Assembly: GCF_000349945.1 (NCBI RefSeq)
Contig: NC_020516.1
Span: forward strand, 434,001 to 498,000
DNA length: 64,000 nt
Reading direction: 5' to 3'
Source of the DNA: Azoarcus sp. KH32C
Lineage (GTDB): Bacteria > Pseudomonadota > Gammaproteobacteria > Burkholderiales > Rhodocyclaceae
Positions 1 to 8,422 of the stretch are shown here, piece by piece. Positions within the stretch are counted from its first letter, which is position 1. Each line of letters begins with the position of its first letter. The notes below the pieces were generated by a model that was not told the DNA's origin, did no database searches, and was given only the letters and a program-made list of their open reading frames with translations. Made by a program: the position numbers and the translations under genes.

Positions 1-828
1 GGGGATTTCGTCGGCGAGCATCGCGACCTGGACGCCGTACTTCTGGTGCAGCATTTCGATTTCAGCGACGAAGTTCTCCGGGCTGCGTGCGCGCCAGCCG
101 CGGCGCCAGAAAAGCTTTTGCGAGCAGAAGGAGCAGTCCTGCTGGCAGCCGCGTGCGGAGGAGACGATGGCGAGGCGGGCGTCGTTCTTGGCGCGGTACT
201 TGTAGATCGGCCACTCGACGAGGTCCCAGGCGGTGGGTAGTGAGTCGAGGTCGCGGATGAAGGCGGCAGAGCGGGTGGCGATGACCTTGCCTTCGTGCAG
301 GAAGGCGATGCCGGCGACCTTGGCGGGGTCGTCGCCGGCGTTGAGGCAGTTGAGGAGTTCCGGCAGCGTGCGCTCGCCCTCGCCGCGCACGACGAAGTCG
401 ATTGCGTCGTGGTCGGCTTCGAGCATCTCCGGGTAGCAGAACGTGGCGTGCACGTTGCCGATGACGGTGACGATCTCGGGGTCGACTTGCTTGGCGAGGC
501 GAAGCAGGCCGGTGGCGGCGACGATCGCGGCAGTGAACGCGGAGGTGCAGACGACATCGGGCCGGAAGTCCTCGAGCCGCTTGCGGATGTCGTCTTCCTT
601 GTGCCACAGGGACATGGCATCGTAATAATCGACTTCATAGCCTGCGGCGCGCAGGGCGCCGGCGATGTAGACGAAGCCGACGTTGAGCCAGGTGCCGGCC
701 GATTCGACGACCCCCGAGTGGTAGGGGACGGTGACGAGTGCGACGCGCTTGATCTTGCGCCGACGAGGAGTCGCCGGTGTGTTGCGCGGCGGGGGGATGA
801 AAGTGATTGGGGTATCGGGTCTTTTCAT
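1..828 (-). CDS. B12-binding radical SAM protein, BchE-like (partial, C-terminus off window)
   Basis: The 276 visible codons give an N-terminal cobalamin-binding-like Rossmann domain followed by the start of a radical SAM domain. The [4Fe-4S] motif is clear: GCQQDCSFCSQ, i.e. CxxxCxxC, at about residues 228-238. The N-terminal half (PYHSGVVESAGTW, YIAGALRAAGYEV, GNVHATFCYPEML, VRGEGERTLPELL) strongly resembles BchE, the anaerobic Mg-protoporphyrin monomethyl ester cyclase. No other photosynthesis genes are in the window, so the substrate is unknown and the bchE name is not assigned. ATG at 828 is the first good start. A palindromic FNR-type site lies 70 bp upstream, which suits an oxygen-sensitive enzyme. 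The gene continues beyond position 1. Confidence 0.8.
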   Translation of the reverse strand, partial: MKRPDTPITFIPPPRNTPATPRRRKIKRVALVTVPYHSGVVESAGTWLNVGFVYIAGALRAAGYEVDYYDAMSLWHKEDDIRKRLEDFRPDVVCTSAFTAAIVAATGLLRLAKQVDPEIVTVIGNVHATFCYPEMLEADHDAIDFVVRGEGERTLPELLNCLNAGDDPAKVAGIAFLHEGKVIATRSAAFIRDLDSLPTAWDLVEWPIYKYRAKNDARLAIVSSARGCQQDCSFCSQKLFWRRGWRARSPENFVAEIEMLHQKYGVQVAMLADEIP

Positions 829-869
829 TGTTTTCCGGCAGCGGGATATGTTGGGGGCCTAACCTTGGG

Positions 870-911
870 ATGGTAGGCGAGCGCCACCGCTGCCGGTTTG
901 ACGTACGTCAA
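870..911 (-). promoter_or_regulatory. FNR/FixK-type box and -10 for the BchE-like gene
   Basis: TTGACGTACGTCAA (898-911) is a perfect 14-bp palindrome that fits the FNR/FixK pattern TTGA(T/C)-N4-(A/G)TCAA. On the minus strand TACCAT (875-870) can serve as -10 element. It predicts a start near 863, placing the box centre at about -41.5, the classical class II activator position. The leader to the ATG at 828 would be about 35 nt. This is a pattern match only. Confidence 0.55.
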
Positions 912-966
912 TGGGCCGGACGGAAGATGCTGCGCCGCCGTGTTACGGCGGCCAGCGCACGACGAA

Positions 967-2343
967 TCAGCGTGTCGCGGGACCCGGCGCAGGGCGTGGT
1001 GCGTCCTGCGGGTCGCGCGCGACCGGGTTGGCAAGCACCTCTTCGGTCAGCTGGTCGCACGGGCATGAAGGGGGGATCATCGGCAAGGCCTGCGTGCCGA
1101 CCGCCGTCGACGAGGGGTGCCGGGCACGGGCGAGTCCCATCTTGAAGCGGATCGAGAAATTCACATAGGCCTCGAGGAAGCGGAAGATGCGCTTGTCGCC
1201 CATCGGGCCGACGACGCGTTCGCTCGGCAGCGGAGTGACCTTGCCGTCGACGACGCGGGCGCGGCCGACGATCTGAAAGTGACCGTCGTCTTCGATATAG
1301 CCGAGGTTGTCGGTTTGCACGGCGAGGACAGTCGGGAGGTTCGCGAGGTCGTAGTGGCGCAGCAGGCCGATTTCGCCCGGCGGCAGCGGCTGCAGGTCGT
1401 CGAGGCCGACGGCGGCCACGCGCGCCCAGGGAGGGGTGGCGCGGCGGCGTTTGGAGTGGGTGCCGCGGATGGCGGCGCGCAGCGTGTCGTCAAAGTAGTT
1501 GGTGGCGCTTTCGGCCATGCCGAGCACGTTGACGCAGTGCGAGGCGGGCAGGCCGAGGACTTCGGCGGCGAGGCGGTAGTAGTCGTCCTGGGTGAGTTCG
1601 CCGAAGCGTCCGCGATAGCCGCCGCCGTCGCCGATGCGACTGCCCGGCGGAAGCCGGAAGGCGAGCCCGCGGGCCTTGCAGGCGTTGAAGAAGTACACGA
1701 AGGCGGAGGTCGAGCCGATCATCGCGACCGGCACACCCGTGGCTTCGGACTGTTCGAGGGCCGCGATCAGGCCCTTGATGTCGAGGCCGGAGTAGTCGAG
1801 CAGGAAGCGGCTGTCGGCGGTGCCGAAGTGGCGGCGGGTTTCGTCCATGCCGACGGCCATGCCCATCGACGGGGCCATCTCGGGGCTCGGCGCGAGGATC
1901 AGGACGCGGCAGCGCTGTCCTTGCTGGAAGTCCGGGAAAAGGTAGGCCGCCGTCATCACGCGGTTGGCCGTCAGGATCAGCTCGCGCCCGATCTCATCGC
2001 GGAAGATCTGGCCGCGCCGATTCGCGGTGGTGCCGCTGGTGATCTGCGCCATCACGGCCTGCTCGGGCGGAAACGAGGTGACGACGTCGGTCTTGAAGCT
2101 GTCGGTCGGGAAGGCGGGGATGTCCTGCCAGCGGGCGATGTTCTCGGGACGGATGCCCTTCGCATCGCAGAACTCGCGGTAGGGCGTGTTGTGGGCGTAT
2201 TGCCAGGCGAAGACTTCCAGCGCGAGGGCGTCGAAGGGCGTGCGGTCGCCATCCACGCCCGCGGCGATCATCGCGCGGATGCGTCCGGCAAGGCGGTCGC
2301 GTTGGGCATCCGGTGCCGGGGTCGAGAGGGTCTGGTCGTTCAT
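967..2343 (-). CDS. LuxE-like acyl-protein synthetase
   Basis: This 458-residue protein has the look of the LuxE/acyl-protein synthetase branch of adenylate-forming enzymes. It has an N-terminal region rich in aromatic residues, a Ser/Thr-Gly-Thr loop (TSGTTANRRG, about residues 112-121) that should bind ATP, a GDGGGYRG glycine motif and a late IVGRARV segment typical of AMP-forming ligases. LuxE activates a fatty acid and passes it to a protein thiol; the substrate here is unknown. It lies 129 bp downstream of the GT87 gene and 138 bp upstream of the BchE-like gene, which has its own candidate promoter. The C-terminal 45 residues are proline-rich and look non-conserved. The ATG at 2343 has no strong Shine-Dalgarno sequence. 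Confidence 0.72.
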   Translation of the reverse strand: MNDQTLSTPAPDAQRDRLAGRIRAMIAAGVDGDRTPFDALALEVFAWQYAHNTPYREFCDAKGIRPENIARWQDIPAFPTDSFKTDVVTSFPPEQAVMAQITSGTTANRRGQIFRDEIGRELILTANRVMTAAYLFPDFQQGQRCRVLILAPSPEMAPSMGMAVGMDETRRHFGTADSRFLLDYSGLDIKGLIAALEQSEATGVPVAMIGSTSAFVYFFNACKARGLAFRLPPGSRIGDGGGYRGRFGELTQDDYYRLAAEVLGLPASHCVNVLGMAESATNYFDDTLRAAIRGTHSKRRRATPPWARVAAVGLDDLQPLPPGEIGLLRHYDLANLPTVLAVQTDNLGYIEDDGHFQIVGRARVVDGKVTPLPSERVVGPMGDKRIFRFLEAYVNFSIRFKMGLARARHPSSTAVGTQALPMIPPSCPCDQLTEEVLANPVARDPQDAPRPAPGPATR

Positions 2344-2472
2344 CGCGAGGGTCAGCCGAGGGTCCGCCCGGGACGATGCGCGAGCGGGTGGGGGAAGGAA
2401 TGCCGGGTCGGCACGCGCGACTGTACCAATGCGTGCATGATGATGGCAATCGAACTGTAGCGGCGCCAGCGA

Positions 2473-3687
2473 CTATGGCGGCGAGCGCAATGCGGACAAG
2501 TACCGGCGCAGCGTCAGGCCGAGCAGCACTGCGAGGATGACTGCGCCGATCTGGATGCCGAAGGTGGTGGCGATGGCTTTGACGCTGAGCAGGGACGCCA
2601 TCGCGACCCCGAAGAAGGCCTTTTCGGCGGCCGGTGCGTCGCGTCGGCCCAAGTCGACCCACAGCCACGCGGCGGCCGGCACGATCAGGGCGAGGTCGTA
2701 GAGGTAGGCCATCGGAATCGCGAGCGGCGTCGCAAGGCACAGCGTGGCGCATTGAAGGCCGAGCGTGTCGGGGCGGGAGCGGCCGCGCCGCCAGGTCCAG
2801 AGCACAATCAGCACCATCAGCGCGGCGACGATGTACTGCGCAGTCCACGCGGAGTCGAGCGAGGCGCCTGCCATGCGCAGGGTCGCGAGCACGGTTGTCA
2901 TTGGTGCGAAGTTGAAGGCACCGGCGGCGAAGCCTTCGAGGTGGAATTGCGAGGTGCCGATGAAGGCGAGCCAGGGATCGTCGCCGAGGGCAATGACGCT
3001 CGCGACGATGCTTGCAAGCACGGTTGCGGACGCGGCGGCGAAGGTTCGCCAGTAGCCGCCGGCCGCGAGGGCGAAGGGGACGAGGACGCCGAAATGCGGT
3101 TTGAAGCTCGCCAGTCCGATCAGGATGCCGGCGGCGACGGGACGCGACCCGAGCAGCGTCAGGCCCATGCCGATCAGGCCGCTCGTGAGAAAGCCGGTCT
3201 GGCCGTACATGACGTTGAAGAAGGTCGGCGGCGCGGCCAGCGCGAACGGCCAGGCGAGGGGCGCTGGCAGGATCCGGCGCATCGCGGCCAGGTAGGGCAG
3301 GGCGGTCAGCGCGATCCACGCGAACCACGATGCGAGGTAGGGCAGCGCGGCCAGCGGTGCGACCAGCAGGATGAAGGTCGGCGGGTACATCCAGGCGGAG
3401 AAGCCGACCGCGCGTGCCTGCTCATCAGTGATGCCGGCGTACTGGGCCTTGGCTGCTTCGCGTTCGGCTGCGGCCATGGGGCGCGGCAAGTACAGGTTTT
3501 CAGGCGGCAGTCGGCGGATCAGCAGGGAGGCTGCGTAAGTCGGCGTGTAGTCGGTGTAGAGCGGCGTTTCACCGTTGCGGGCGCGTCTCGTGCCCTGGAT
3601 GTGCTCCCATGCAATTAAGGCTGCATAGGCTGCGACGAGGAGCCATAGGGCGGCGACGAGCAGCGCTGTCTTGCGGAGGGTGATCAA
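2473..3687 (-). CDS. GT87-type (DUF2029) polytopic membrane glycosyltransferase
   Basis: A 404-residue, very hydrophobic protein with about ten predicted membrane segments spread along its length. The architecture matches the GT87/DUF2029 group of polyprenyl-phosphate-sugar-dependent glycosyltransferases: a first membrane helix, a periplasmic loop starting near residue 40 with acidic residues (YTDYTPTY), a YPP motif (about 101-103), then a dense helix bundle including FKPHFGVLVP. The donor and acceptor cannot be read from sequence. It starts 62 bp after the stop of the multiheme cytochrome gene and may be co-transcribed with it. Glycosylation of an exported product is a reasonable inference, no more. 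Confidence 0.68.
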   Translation of the reverse strand: MITLRKTALLVAALWLLVAAYAALIAWEHIQGTRRARNGETPLYTDYTPTYAASLLIRRLPPENLYLPRPMAAAEREAAKAQYAGITDEQARAVGFSAWMYPPTFILLVAPLAALPYLASWFAWIALTALPYLAAMRRILPAPLAWPFALAAPPTFFNVMYGQTGFLTSGLIGMGLTLLGSRPVAAGILIGLASFKPHFGVLVPFALAAGGYWRTFAAASATVLASIVASVIALGDDPWLAFIGTSQFHLEGFAAGAFNFAPMTTVLATLRMAGASLDSAWTAQYIVAALMVLIVLWTWRRGRSRPDTLGLQCATLCLATPLAIPMAYLYDLALIVPAAAWLWVDLGRRDAPAAEKAFFGVAMASLLSVKAIATTFGIQIGAVILAVLLGLTLRRYLSALRSPP

Positions 3688-3748
3688 TGCCGTGGCCCCC
3701 CGTTGTCATTCGGCGCGGGGCATTGATCGCACACGCCGATGCACGTCA

Positions 3749-6421
3749 TTACGGTGGATTCGAGCAGGTGGTCGTCATCCAGTTCTTGCCGGTGTCGACC
3801 GTGTTGCTCGTGCTGTTCTGGCTGTTGGCGATGAGGTTGGTGCCTGTCTTGCCGGCCGAGCCGCAGTCGGTGTCCGCCCAGTCTGCGTTCTGGCGGAAAT
3901 TGATGATCTTGAGCTTGGCGTTGCGGTAGTAGGGGCCGACGCTGTAGTTGCTGCTGCTGCCGTTCGTCGCGACTTCCTTGCTGCCGCTCTGGCCCGCTTC
4001 AGTGCTGACGTCGTTCAGATTGACCAGGAAGGACTTGTTCTTCCAGCCGTGCACGACGGCGACGTGGCACCAGTTGCAGCGGATCTTGCCGATCCTGTTG
4101 ATGTGATAGGAGTGCAGGTCGCCGCGGCTGCTGTTGTAGAAGCCCGTGCGAGTTCCGCCGTCCTGGCCGTAGCCCGCAGTCGTGCTGTGGCAGCGGAAGC
4201 ACAGCGTGCCGGTCGTGTTGTCGCTGCCGCTGGTGGTCTTGAACGGGGCCTTGAGGAGGAAGTCGTTGGTCGAGCCGTGCGGGCCCCAGGGATTGGTGCC
4301 CGACGGCGTGATGGTGCCGACCGCGGTAGCGTTGCCATGACAGTCGGTGCAATGCATCGTGTTGTTGCCGACGTTCGCGTTCCACGGGGCGAGCCAGGCG
4401 TTGGCGCTCGCGCCGTTGCGCAGCGCCGTGGTGCGGCCGGTGTTGAGCATGACCGGGTGCCACGAGCGGTGGTTGTTGGTGTTGTACCCCGCGCCCGCGT
4501 CGGTGCCGAGACTGCCTGGTGCACCCTGGTGCGAGACCGGCGCCTGGAATTCGCGTGCCTGGTTCGTGTAGCGGGTGTAATTGCTCCGTTCGGTCGCCGT
4601 GTAGGGCGTCGTGGTGGTATTGCCGCCGGCGCTGCCATTGAGCAGCGGCCGCGTGTTGCCGCTCGGCAGGACGTTGTCGTCGGTGTAGGCGTAGTCGGAA
4701 TGGCACTTGAGACAGACTTGGTATTCGCGCGTCACCCAGGTGCTGCTGACGGCGGTACTGGCGCCGACGCCGCCGTCGCCCCGCTTGTCCGTGAAACTGC
4801 TGGGTAGCGAGAAGAAGCTGTGCGAGCCGTAGACCGGCTCGACGCCGAAGGCGCCGCGCAGCGCGCCGGATGCGAGATTGCCCGTCGTGCCGCCGGGCTG
4901 ATGCGTGCGTTGATTAGCGCCTTGGCGGTTGAACAGGCTGTTGCGAGTCACCCGGTGCGGAACGTGGCAGTCGGTGCATTCTGCATGGCGGTTCTTGAGA
5001 TCCAGTTGCCCCAGCGCAGTGCGCGCTTCGGTGAAATCTCCGTTCTGGATGTCATGCGCTTCGACCCCGGCGTTTTGTTCGCTGGTCTTGATCGGCATGT
5101 GGCGCAGCAGGTTGAAGTCGGTCTTGATATCGGGCACGGTGCTGCCTGCGACCGTGCCGATCACGCTCTCCGCCGCCGTCGTATGGCATTGGTAGCAGGT
5201 CTCCTCAATGGCGGAGACGCTATTCGGGGCGGAGGTTGAATCGAAACCGAGCTTGTAGGTGGCGGTCCCCGTCCCGCCGCTGCTTCCGCCAACGCCTTCG
5301 CGCAAGAGGCGGCGGGTGCCTTGCACGGCATGCGTGTCATGGCAGTTCAGGCAGCCTGCCTGCCAGACCTGGGTCGTTGTCGGAAACTCCCGCAGGTTTG
5401 CGGCATCGGTCTTGTAAGTTTCGTCGCCGATCGTCTGCGACGCGTGCGAGGAGTCGGACCAGGCCGTGCCCAGCTTGTTGTGGCAGCCAAGACAGATCTG
5501 GTCGCTGGCGGGAATGAATTCCCCGCCTGCGGGCGCCACGCTTTGGAAGCGGTTCAGGCGCAGGAATTTCGAGACGTTGAGGTGGGGATCGTGGCAGGTT
5601 GTGCACTGCACCTGGCCCGCGCCGGCGGTGCCGGTGGGCTGCAGGGGCAGCAGCGGCTTGTAGCCTGCGCTGCGGATGCCGATCACGGTGCCGGTGCCGG
5701 ACGGATAGCGCTGTTGGGAATCCATGTGCCGCAATTCGCCGTCCGCGGTCGCGAGCGTGTCGTTGAAGGTGAACGAGATCGGGTGGTCGTTGCGCAGGTC
5801 TATGCCGAGGTTGCGGGTGAAGCCGGTGGTGGCGCCCTGCGTGCCGGCCGGCATCGTGCCGCCGGTCCCGGTGCCCGTCATCGTGATGGTCTGGTTGGCC
5901 TTGCCGCCCAGTACGCCGACCGTGCCGAGCGCCATCGTACCGTCATGGCAGGACAGGCACAGCTTCGAGCTTCCGCCCGGCTGCGAGAGGGCGCCGAAGA
6001 TCGTCTGCGCGTCGAGCGAGTTGGACGTGTATGGCGTGTACGTCGCGCTCGACAGGCTCCGGTTCCAGATTGGTGATGGAGCGCTCGTGTTCGCGGCGTG
6101 GGGCGTGTGGCAGAAGACGCAGATCTGGCTCTCCGTGGTGGCCTTGACGGTGCCGGGGCCTGAAGCGGACAGGTTGTGCTTGGTATTGGCGATGTTGGCC
6201 TGCTGGCCGCTCGCGGACGGCACGATGCTGACCGCACCGAGCAGCACGGCAAGGAGGACGGCGAATCGGGAGAGGCTGAAGCGGGTGTCGTCGAACCTTT
6301 CGCGGAAGGAGGAAAGTGTACGACGAGCGCGGGTCGGGCAGGCGCCTGGATTGGAGGGAGCGAGTGCGAGCCGCTCGTCGCAGGCAGGGCCGCACGTGTC
6401 TGAATTTTCCGGATTGTCCAT
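3749..6421 (-). CDS. Exported undecaheme c-type cytochrome
   Basis: Eleven CxxCH heme c motifs can be counted between about residues 101 and 785: CVFCH, CLSCH, CTTCH, CLGCH, CLNCH, CYQCH, CTDCH, CLKCH, CTDCH, CFRCH and CNWCH. Several are followed by P-H or D-x-H, as in paired-CxxCH cytochromes. The protein is 890 residues from the ATG at 6421. A hydrophobic signal segment lies at about 51-67 (FAVLLAVLLGAV) with an Ala-x-Gly-like cleavage region near 70, so the n-region is unusually long (50 residues). No better start is visible in frame. Long Gly/Ser/Thr-rich spacers separate the hemes. A role in periplasmic or outer-surface electron transfer is inferred; no beta-barrel partner is in the window. 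Confidence 0.85.
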   Translation of the reverse strand: MDNPENSDTCGPACDERLALAPSNPGACPTRARRTLSSFRERFDDTRFSLSRFAVLLAVLLGAVSIVPSASGQQANIANTKHNLSASGPGTVKATTESQICVFCHTPHAANTSAPSPIWNRSLSSATYTPYTSNSLDAQTIFGALSQPGGSSKLCLSCHDGTMALGTVGVLGGKANQTITMTGTGTGGTMPAGTQGATTGFTRNLGIDLRNDHPISFTFNDTLATADGELRHMDSQQRYPSGTGTVIGIRSAGYKPLLPLQPTGTAGAGQVQCTTCHDPHLNVSKFLRLNRFQSVAPAGGEFIPASDQICLGCHNKLGTAWSDSSHASQTIGDETYKTDAANLREFPTTTQVWQAGCLNCHDTHAVQGTRRLLREGVGGSSGGTGTATYKLGFDSTSAPNSVSAIEETCYQCHTTAAESVIGTVAGSTVPDIKTDFNLLRHMPIKTSEQNAGVEAHDIQNGDFTEARTALGQLDLKNRHAECTDCHVPHRVTRNSLFNRQGANQRTHQPGGTTGNLASGALRGAFGVEPVYGSHSFFSLPSSFTDKRGDGGVGASTAVSSTWVTREYQVCLKCHSDYAYTDDNVLPSGNTRPLLNGSAGGNTTTTPYTATERSNYTRYTNQAREFQAPVSHQGAPGSLGTDAGAGYNTNNHRSWHPVMLNTGRTTALRNGASANAWLAPWNANVGNNTMHCTDCHGNATAVGTITPSGTNPWGPHGSTNDFLLKAPFKTTSGSDNTTGTLCFRCHSTTAGYGQDGGTRTGFYNSSRGDLHSYHINRIGKIRCNWCHVAVVHGWKNKSFLVNLNDVSTEAGQSGSKEVATNGSSSNYSVGPYYRNAKLKIINFRQNADWADTDCGSAGKTGTNLIANSQNSTSNTVDTGKNWMTTTCSNPP

Positions 6422-6649
6422 GGCGTCGGGGTTACGCGTTAACTTCCACTGCGGTCTGTAAGGCAGTGGAAGGCACCGGTCGGGCGTGCCCCGACTGCCC
6501 TGTCGACTGCTGGCCGTCTTTTGAGTTCCGGTCTCGCCGGGGTATGCCCCGTAAGCCCGCGTGCGTGCCTTCTTGCGAGGCATTCGCGGGCCATTATCCG
6601 GGACGGTCGCGGGAATGCAAGGTGCCCCGGGGCGCGCGCTGCGAGCAGG

Positions 6650-8089
6650 TCAGGCGCGCGGGTGGTCGCCGCCGTCTTCGAGGTAGGGGAAGTAGTGGCG
6701 GTCTGCTCCGACCAAGTGCTGCGCCACGACTTCATACGCGAGAAAGTGAAAGACTTCAGCGACCGGCAGATCCTCCCCGGCTTCGCGGAAGAGGCGGCTC
6801 GCCTTGTCGAGCAAGTGGGCGTGCTCGGCGGCGTGGGCAACGCGCTCGGGAAAACCGATCCTTGCATGGAGGCGCTCCTCGTCAGCGAAGTGCGTGGAGA
6901 TGTCGACCATCAGCACGCGCGCGATCTCCAGTATATGTGCGCGCGGCGCGTGCGCGATGATGGCCTGCAGCAGGTGGTTGGCGTGGTCGAAGAGCTGGCG
7001 GTGTTGCCGGTCGACGTGCGGGTCGCCGCTGCAGTAGCTGTTGCGCCAGACGAGTTGTATGGGCGACTTGCTCTTGCGGGTACCGTCGGGCGAGAAGGCC
7101 GTCAGCGGGTCGCACTCTACGCGATTGCGGCCGTCGGCCTTCGCGCGGTACATCGCATGGTCGGCCCGCTCGAACCAGTCCTCGAAGCTTTCGCCGCATT
7201 GGTATTCGGCGACGCCGATGCTGACGGTGACGTGGCCGGCGCTCGATAGCCGGGATTCGGCGACGCGGTCGCGCAGCTTGTGGGCGAGTTGTTCGGCTTC
7301 GTGCAGCGAGGCGTCCGGCGCGAGGACGACAAATTCCTCGCCGCCCCAGCGCGTGATGGTGTCCGCGCGGCGGATGTCGGTGCGGATGCTGCGCACGAGT
7401 TCGACCAGGACGTAGTCGCCGATGGCGTGGCCGAAATGGTCGTTGATGTCCTTGAAGTGGTCGACGTCGAGGACCATCAGCGATACCGGGTGCCCGTGGC
7501 GTTCGGCGCGCGACATCTCGAGCAGCGCGGCGTCTTCGAGATGGCGCCGGTTCCACGCGCCGGTGAGGCGATCGGTGTAGGCGAGGCGCTCCATCTGTTC
7601 GAGCGCGCGCAGCAGTTCGGCGTGGCGCGCTTCGGCGGACGCCATTTCGGTTTGCTCGTCGGCCGGGACGTCTGTGGGAGTGTCAGGCGTCTGCGGGAGG
7701 GCGGGCGACAGTTCGGTCGCGATCATGCCGCGCGCAGCCGCCTCCCCCGCTGCGTCGCGAATCGGAAAGCGCGTGACGACGAAGCGCCGCGTGCGCAGGC
7801 CGAATTCGGCTTCTTCCTCGGTGTGGGTGACGTCGGTGTCGTTCGCGGCGCCGCCGACGCGCAGTACATGCGGCGAAAGGGGGCCCCGGGAGAGCTCGTC
7901 TTCCCGGCGCCCGAGCAGCGATTCGGACGGCACGCCGAGCGCCTTTGCAAAGGCGCTGTTGGCATACAGGTACTCACCGTCGCGTCCGCGGATGGCGATC
8001 AGTGCGGGGGACTGATCGACGAGCGAGTGCAGCAGGGATGTGCGGGGATCCTCGGCTTCGCCGGCCGACGAATCTGCAATTCCGCTCAT
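6650..8089 (-). CDS. PAS-GGDEF diguanylate cyclase with C-terminal hemerythrin domain
   Basis: Domain order in the 479-residue protein is PAS-like (about 20-125), GGDEF with an intact WGGEEF active-site motif near residue 247, and a bacteriohemerythrin domain (about 340-470). The latter carries the ligand series HxxxH (HVDRQHRQLFDH), HFADEE, HAAEHAHLL and HLVGADRHYF. It should make cyclic di-GMP in response to oxygen, or another diiron ligand, bound by the hemerythrin module. There is no membrane segment, so it is cytoplasmic. ATG 8089 is chosen because GGAGA lies 8 nt upstream; the frame is open further upstream but without a good ribosome site. It is divergent from the GT9 operon. Confidence 0.86.
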   Translation of the reverse strand: MSGIADSSAGEAEDPRTSLLHSLVDQSPALIAIRGRDGEYLYANSAFAKALGVPSESLLGRREDELSRGPLSPHVLRVGGAANDTDVTHTEEEAEFGLRTRRFVVTRFPIRDAAGEAAARGMIATELSPALPQTPDTPTDVPADEQTEMASAEARHAELLRALEQMERLAYTDRLTGAWNRRHLEDAALLEMSRAERHGHPVSLMVLDVDHFKDINDHFGHAIGDYVLVELVRSIRTDIRRADTITRWGGEEFVVLAPDASLHEAEQLAHKLRDRVAESRLSSAGHVTVSIGVAEYQCGESFEDWFERADHAMYRAKADGRNRVECDPLTAFSPDGTRKSKSPIQLVWRNSYCSGDPHVDRQHRQLFDHANHLLQAIIAHAPRAHILEIARVLMVDISTHFADEERLHARIGFPERVAHAAEHAHLLDKASRLFREAGEDLPVAEVFHFLAYEVVAQHLVGADRHYFPYLEDGGDHPRA

Positions 8090-8422
8090 TCCCGTTTCTC
8101 CGTACATGATAGGGGTGATCGCCAACCCCCGACTTCGGGGGAGGCAACATTACCCACAATTCTAACGGGAGAAATCGGTATTTGGCGTGCGACGGGTCAC
8201 GTCGCCGTGGCCAGACGCGGTATATTTGCGCCATCACAGCGCCCGAATGAATTTCCGCACGAGCCTCTTGCGCGGCGCCCCGCGTGGTGTCGATCCTTTC
8301 GCCGCTGTGCGCCCTGCTCAGCGCAGACGCAAAGATGCCCGTGCCATTTCTGTAGATCCATCCGACATGCAACGTCGTCTGCCAGTTTGCCTGCATCCTG
8401 TTCCACGAGGAGTTCACGCGCG
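8090..8422. other. Divergent intergenic region with a leader hairpin
   Basis: No convincing gene is present in these 333 bp between the GGDEF-hemerythrin gene and the GT9 operon. A perfect hairpin CCCCCG-ACTT-CGGGGG (8126-8141) sits 37-52 nt upstream of the minus-strand start, inside its probable leader. It lacks a T-run and is not a typical terminator. A TATATT sequence near 8220 could be a -10 element for the plus-strand operon, but no good -35 was found. Confidence 0.4.

Noticed and set aside
1117..2460. Long plus-strand open frame opposite the LuxE-like gene
   Set aside because: It is a high-GC antisense shadow: its translation has no family features, while the minus strand encodes a clear protein.
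7280..8422. Upstream in-frame extension of the GT9 gene
   Set aside because: The extension is antisense to the GGDEF-hemerythrin gene and lacks GT9 features; ATG 8423 has a ribosome site and the normal family start.
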